Shown here piece by piece: positions 60,283-64,000 of a DNA stretch of 64,000 nt. The translations under genes and the position numbers were made by a program. The notes under the pieces are model-generated. The model was not told the DNA's origin and searched no databases. It was given only the letters and a program-made list of their open reading frames with translations. The stretch lies in assembly GCF_949769225.1 (NCBI RefSeq), contig NZ_CATKPB010000006.1; one strand, 5' to 3'. The DNA comes from Peptoniphilus_A genitalis (GTDB lineage Bacteria > Bacillota > Clostridia > Tissierellales > Peptoniphilaceae). The first letter of the stretch is position 1; each line of letters opens with the position of its first letter.

Positions 60283-61524
60283 ATGTATAGTAAGAAAAAG
60301 ATTCTTGCAATTTGCCTGGCTGCCATAATGGCTGCCCCAAGTGCAAGTTTTGCAAAGTCTTCTAAGACTCTAACTATTGAAAAAAATAAAAAAATCGAGC
60401 AAAAAAAACAAATCAATTCAAAAATGAAGGAGCAAAAGACTAATATTTCTAATACAGAAACAGAAAAAAAATCTGTTTCTGATGAAATAGAAACTCTAGA
60501 TGCCAAGATTCTAGAGAAGTCTAACAAGATTCAATCTCTTGAGAAAGAAATAAATAAACTCAACCAAGATATTGCTGAGAATCAAAGAAAGTTGCAAGAA
60601 GCTCAGGCAAATCTTGAGGCCAATACAAAGTCCCTAAGGTCAAGACTAAGGGAAATGTATAAGAGAGGTAATATCACCTACATTGAAGTTTTGTTAAATT
60701 CTAAGGATATTGAAGAATTACTTAGAAATAACGCAATTATTTCTTCTATTGCAAGGGCTGATAGGGAATTAATCGAGTACATCAAGACACAAATCGATAC
60801 AATAAAAAAGACAGAAGAAAAATTAAAGATAGATAGGGAAAGACTTTCTGTTAGCAAGGCTGCTGTTGAATCTGAAAGACAAGGATATCAAGATGCGGTT
60901 AATGCAAAGAATGAGTACATGAAAGTTCTTGAAAAAAATATTGATGCCTATAAGATAGAGTTTGAAAAAGCTCAATCAGATTGGCAAAACCTAGACCTAG
61001 AAATTTTAAAACTTCAAAAGGAAATTGAAGTTCAAAAGAAAAAGGAAGAAGAAGCAAAGGCAAGAGCTCAAAGGGCTTCAGCTAATAGGACAAATAGGGT
61101 TAATAGCAACATAAGTGTTGCATCAAGACCAAGAGATGGACAAGCTTACACTTGGCCAGTGCCAGGTCACTACTCAATATCTTCACCTTTTGGATACAGG
61201 ACTCACCCAATCCTAGGTTATTCTAAGTTTCACTCAGGTATAGATATACCAGCACCAAGTGGAACACCTATAGTTGCAGCTAAGTCAGGTACAGTAATTT
61301 TATCAAGACTTATGAGTGGTTATGGAAATGTAATAATGATAGATCACGGCGATACAGTAACAGTTTACGCTCACTGTTCAGCACTTAACAAGTCAGTAGG
61401 CGACTCTGTATCAGCAGGAGATGTTGTAGCCTTTATTGGTACAACAGGTCTATCAACAGGACCGCACCTTCACTTTGAAGTTAGGGTTAATGGATCACCA
61501 GTAAATCCATTGGGATATGTATAA
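60283..61524 (+). CDS. Coiled-coil M23 peptidase (EnvC/PcsB-like murein hydrolase or activator)
   Basis: 413 residues. Signal peptide to about 26 (ASFA), long coiled coil about 28-265, then a LytM/M23 domain from about 295 with zinc-ligand motifs HSGIDIP (His-x3-Asp), and GPHLHFEVR (HxH). All ligands seem present, so it may be active rather than only an activator. Position behind ftsEX and overlap with ctpA by one base tie it to division-linked wall cutting. Confidence 0.9.
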   Translation: MYSKKKILAICLAAIMAAPSASFAKSSKTLTIEKNKKIEQKKQINSKMKEQKTNISNTETEKKSVSDEIETLDAKILEKSNKIQSLEKEINKLNQDIAENQRKLQEAQANLEANTKSLRSRLREMYKRGNITYIEVLLNSKDIEELLRNNAIISSIARADRELIEYIKTQIDTIKKTEEKLKIDRERLSVSKAAVESERQGYQDAVNAKNEYMKVLEKNIDAYKIEFEKAQSDWQNLDLEILKLQKEIEVQKKKEEEAKARAQRASANRTNRVNSNISVASRPRDGQAYTWPVPGHYSISSPFGYRTHPILGYSKFHSGIDIPAPSGTPIVAAKSGTVILSRLMSGYGNVIMIDHGDTVTVYAHCSALNKSVGDSVSAGDVVAFIGTTGLSTGPHLHFEVRVNGSPVNPLGYV

Positions 61525-62693
61525 TGAAAAAGAATAAATTATTAAAAGTGGCAGCAGTTGTTATCTTAATCTTGACAACTGCTGTTGTTACGAGAATTTA
61601 CACAGTAAAAAGTATTTTAGCTACAAATGAAAATTTTGGTAAGGTAGTCTTACTTGAAAAGTATTTAAAGGAAAACTATCTCTACAATAAGGACATAAAA
61701 GAAGAAAAACTTGAAGCAGGAATCCTAAAGGGTTTAGTTGCAGGACTTGAAGATCCTTATTCGCAATATCTCACAAAAGATGAGATGAAAAAATTGTCAG
61801 AGCAAACCACAGGCAAGTTCCAAGGTATTGGAGTTATAATTTCTCCTGCAGAAGATGGAACTGTAACTGTAGTATCTCCAATAAAGGGTTCACCAGCTGA
61901 TAGGGCTGGCATTGAGTCTGGCGACAAGATTTTAAAAATCAATGGCAAGGACTTCTCTGCAGATAAAATTGACCAAGCATCAAAGGAGATGCGTGGAGAA
62001 TCAGGAACAAGTGTCAAGATTTTAATTTTAAAGAAGAAAAATCTAAAGACCCAAGAAGTTGAGATCAAAAGAGAAGAGATAAAAATCGACTCTGTCTTAA
62101 AAAATAAAATTGGAGACTATGGCTACATTGGCATAACAATGTTTGATGAAGAGACAGGCAAGGACTTCAAAAAAGTTTTAAGGGAACTCACAGATGAAGG
62201 AGTCAAGGGAATAGTCCTAGACATGAGGGGAAACCCTGGTGGAGTTGTGGATTCCTCTTATGAGATTGGAGATGAAATCCTTCCGAAGGCAAGCTTCGTA
62301 ACCTTGAAGAACAACAAGGGAGAAGTCATAGAAGACTACAAAACTGACGACAAGTACAACGACATCAAGATGGTAGTCCTCGTTAACGAAGGGTCAGCTT
62401 CGGCATCAGAAATTTTGGCAGGGGCAATAAGCGACCTTCACAGAGCAAAAATTGTTGGTAAGAAAACCTATGGCAAGGGAGTAGTTCAAAATGTAATTGC
62501 CTTGCCAGAAGGAGACGGATTAAAACTCACAACATCAGAATACTTCACACCAAGTGGCGACTCAATAAATAAATTGGGAATAAAACCTGACGTAGAAGTA
62601 GACCTTCCAGAAAATGTGAAGGGGATTGGAGTGGACTATCTCAAAACAGATACACAACTTCAAAAAGCCCTAGAGATTTTAAAAGAAAAATAA
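61524..62693 (+). CDS. ctpA: S41 C-terminal processing peptidase
   Basis: 389 residues: N-terminal membrane anchor (8-24), PDZ domain about 95-170 (GIGVIISPAEDGTVTVVSPIKGSPADRAGI), and S41 catalytic domain with RGNPGGVVDSSYEI near 236, catalytic Ser in NEGSASASEILAGA near 294, Lys in TYGKGVVQNV near 319. Processes outer-face proteins; may regulate the adjacent hydrolase, as CtpA-type enzymes do in other bacteria (inference). Confidence 0.93.
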   Translation: MKKNKLLKVAAVVILILTTAVVTRIYTVKSILATNENFGKVVLLEKYLKENYLYNKDIKEEKLEAGILKGLVAGLEDPYSQYLTKDEMKKLSEQTTGKFQGIGVIISPAEDGTVTVVSPIKGSPADRAGIESGDKILKINGKDFSADKIDQASKEMRGESGTSVKILILKKKNLKTQEVEIKREEIKIDSVLKNKIGDYGYIGITMFDEETGKDFKKVLRELTDEGVKGIVLDMRGNPGGVVDSSYEIGDEILPKASFVTLKNNKGEVIEDYKTDDKYNDIKMVVLVNEGSASASEILAGAISDLHRAKIVGKKTYGKGVVQNVIALPEGDGLKLTTSEYFTPSGDSINKLGIKPDVEVDLPENVKGIGVDYLKTDTQLQKALEILKEK

Positions 62694-62711
62694 AATTTAT
62701 TAAGAAATTAA

Positions 62712-62738
62712 AGCAGCCGAGAGAAGGCTGCTTTTTTA
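62712..62738 (+). terminator. Terminator of ftsEX-ctpA operon
   Basis: AGCAGCC-GAGAGAA-GGCTGCT followed by T6. Confidence 0.9.
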
Positions 62739-62803
62739 GTGAAAATTATTATAAAAAGGTTTTTATAATTTTATATTTTCTGATAAAGTTTTTTATAAAT
62801 TAG

Positions 62804-62911
62804 TTTTTGTAAAGCTATGCTTTACGAGTTTTATAAGGAGGGGGAGCCAGGGGCCTCACGATGCCCCTAAGCCCCTCCAATATTGATTCGTAAAGCTTTG
62901 CTTTACAAAAA
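62804..62911. repeat. 108-bp palindromic element with GC-rich core
   Basis: Outer arms of 24 bp: TTTTTGTAAAGC-TAT-GCTTTACGA (62804-62827) and TCGTAAAGCTTTGCTTTACAAAAA (62888-62911) are inverted copies, each itself a hairpin. The core nests GGAGGGG (62837-62843) with CCCCTCC (62872-62878) around AGGGGC-CTCACGAT-GCCCCT (62849-62868). The core is far richer in G+C than the surroundings. From 62912 to 63000 two smaller hairpins (AAAGATTAAATCTTT, AAAAGCGTCAGCTTTT) follow. Confidence 0.8.
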
Positions 62912-63022
62912 CTTCTTAAAGATTAAATCTTTACAATCAATCTAAAAGCGTCAGCTTTTAAAACTTTTTCTTTTCCCCTCTTTCAATGATATAATTAACT
63001 TAGTATTTAATTGAGGTGTTCT

Positions 63023-63916
63023 ATGTTATTTGATATAAATGAAAATTTGGGAGATTTTTTCTACGATGAGCCTATGAAGAACCACACTTCTTTTTGTGTT
63101 GGTGGTCCTGCTAAGCTTCTCATTAAGCCTAGGGATGAAGAGGCTCTTGTGGAAATTTTAAAATCTATTAGAAAAAATAATTACAAGTATTATATTCTTG
63201 GTAACTGCACTAACATCATCGTAAGGGACAAGGGCTTTGACGGTATTATCATCAAGCTTAAAAACAAGTTAAATGATGTTAAAAAAGTTTCTGACAAGGA
63301 AATTTATGCAGGTACTGGGGCAAGCATGAAAAAAATCAGCGAGTTTGCCATGGAAAACTCTCTTACTGGTCTTGAGTTTGCTCACGGCATTCCAGGTTCT
63401 CTCGGTGGTGCAATTGTTATGAATGCTGGCGCCTACGATGGGGAAATAAAAAATGTTGTAAAGAGCGTAAGACTTCTTGATGAAGATTTAAATGTCATTG
63501 AAGTACCTGGTGATGAGATGAACTTTTCTTACAGGCATTCTCTTGTTCAAGAGAGGGACTTAATCGTACTTGGAGCTACCTTCTCTCTTGAAGATGGAGA
63601 TAAGAATGAAATAAGAGAAAAGTACGAGGACTTTGACCAAAGAAGGGCGGACAAGCAACCTCTTGATATGCCTTCTGCTGGATCCACTTTTAAGAGACCT
63701 ACAGGTTATTTTGCAGGGAAGTTAATTGATGATTCTGGCCTAAGAGGCTTTACCCACAAGGGAGCAGGCATTAGCGAAAAACACTGTGGCTTCGTTGTAA
63801 ACAAGAACAAGGCTTCAGCCCAAGATGTACTTGAAACTATTGAAATAGTTCAAAAAGTTGTTCACGATAAGTTTGACGTGACTTTGGAGAGAGAAGTTAA
63901 AATTATTGGTGACTAA
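63023..63916 (+). CDS. murB: UDP-N-acetylenolpyruvoylglucosamine reductase
   Basis: Peptidoglycan precursor enzyme with FAD, 297 residues from ATG 63023 (MLFDINENLGDFF) behind GAGGTG; a TTG at 63011 lies inside the site. FAD segments NHTSFCVGGPAKLLIKP near 20, GNCTNIIVRDKGFDGIIIKL near 60-79, AHGIPGSLGGAIVMNAGAY near 117, and the catalytic Ser in SAGSTFKRP near 218. murB-rapZ order is conserved in Clostridia-like genomes. Confidence 0.95.
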   Translation: MLFDINENLGDFFYDEPMKNHTSFCVGGPAKLLIKPRDEEALVEILKSIRKNNYKYYILGNCTNIIVRDKGFDGIIIKLKNKLNDVKKVSDKEIYAGTGASMKKISEFAMENSLTGLEFAHGIPGSLGGAIVMNAGAYDGEIKNVVKSVRLLDEDLNVIEVPGDEMNFSYRHSLVQERDLIVLGATFSLEDGDKNEIREKYEDFDQRRADKQPLDMPSAGSTFKRPTGYFAGKLIDDSGLRGFTHKGAGISEKHCGFVVNKNKASAQDVLETIEIVQKVVHDKFDVTLEREVKIIGD

Positions 63917-63938
63917 GTTTCTTTAAGTTGGTGATGAA

Positions 63939-64000
63939 ATGGAAATTATAATTATTACTGGAATGAGTGGATCGGGCAAGTCCTATGCCCTTGATGTCTT
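63939..64000 (+). CDS. rapZ: RapZ/YvcJ P-loop protein, truncated by window edge
   Basis: First 20 residues seen: MEIIIITGMSGSGKSYALDV, with Walker A GMSGSGKS, matching RapZ/YvcJ starts. GGTGATGA precedes the ATG. Its 3' end is outside the window. The likely next genes, yvcK and whiA, are inferred, not seen. Confidence 0.85.
   Translation, partial: MEIIIITGMSGSGKSYALDV

Overview
The window reads as a chromosomal segment of a low-GC, anaerobic, amino-acid-fermenting Gram-positive, most like the Peptoniphilaceae (Peptoniphilus, Anaerococcus, Finegoldia and relatives). This is inferred from strongly A+T-rich coding sequence, V-type ATPase, histidine-to-formate folate genes, Firmicute gene neighbourhoods (tmk-darA-holB-ricT, veg, murB-rapZ) and the large Gram-positive SRP RNA. 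No genus can be fixed by eye.

Layout. 1-4.4 kb: folate end of histidine fermentation (FtcD, Fhs, FchA-like cyclodeaminase) plus a glutamate mutase activator-like MutL. 4.7-8.6 kb: a Gly-rich DUF2207 membrane protein, a minus-strand pair (secreted plus membrane protein, unrecognised) with a homopolymer in its possible promoter, and a Nudix hydrolase with a structured leader. 8.6-13.5 kb: cysS-mrnC-thyX-rlmB-yacP and a zinc-ribbon/SH3 membrane protein. 13.9-16.7 kb: feoA-feoA-feoB and a tiny Cys-rich partner. 16.75-27.4 kb: a ten-gene iron-uptake cassette (FTR1 permease, P19-like lipoprotein, DUF2318 protein, three FtsX-type permeases, two ABC ATPases, FMN-binding lipoprotein, DUF4418) bracketed by two same-orientation remnants of an ISL3-family element.

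27.8-36.2 kb: nine-gene V-type ATPase operon. 36.3-39.7 kb: an AspT/YidE-type transporter and a GntR(YtrA)-ABC operon. 39.8-41.9 kb: ispE, a glutamate-racemase-like protein lacking both catalytic cysteines, and on the minus strand tRNA-Ser(GGA) followed directly by SRP RNA. 41.9-50.0 kb: birA, a lysine/ornithine/arginine decarboxylase-like enzyme, tmk, two tandem darA paralogues, holB, ricT, a membrane-anchored alpha/beta hydrolase and ferritin. 50.1-54.4 kb: a MerR regulator, bioY-bioD-bioA behind a BirA-box-like palindrome, and a HAD phosphatase. 54.5-64 kb: rplY and mnmA (minus), veg, an F420-ligase-like protein (minus), ftsE-ftsX-M23 peptidase-ctpA, a GC-rich palindromic element, murB and the start of rapZ.

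How it fits together: histidine and glutamate fermentation could yield formate and ATP; the V-ATPase couples ATP to ion gradients; iron is served by two importers and a ferritin; biotin uptake and partial synthesis are probably controlled by the BirA encoded 9 kb upstream. The most unusual items are the IS-bracketed iron cassette with its split ABC module, the racemase-like pseudoenzyme, the paired DarA proteins, the altered SRP RNA tip, and several palindromic or homopolymeric intergenic structures.
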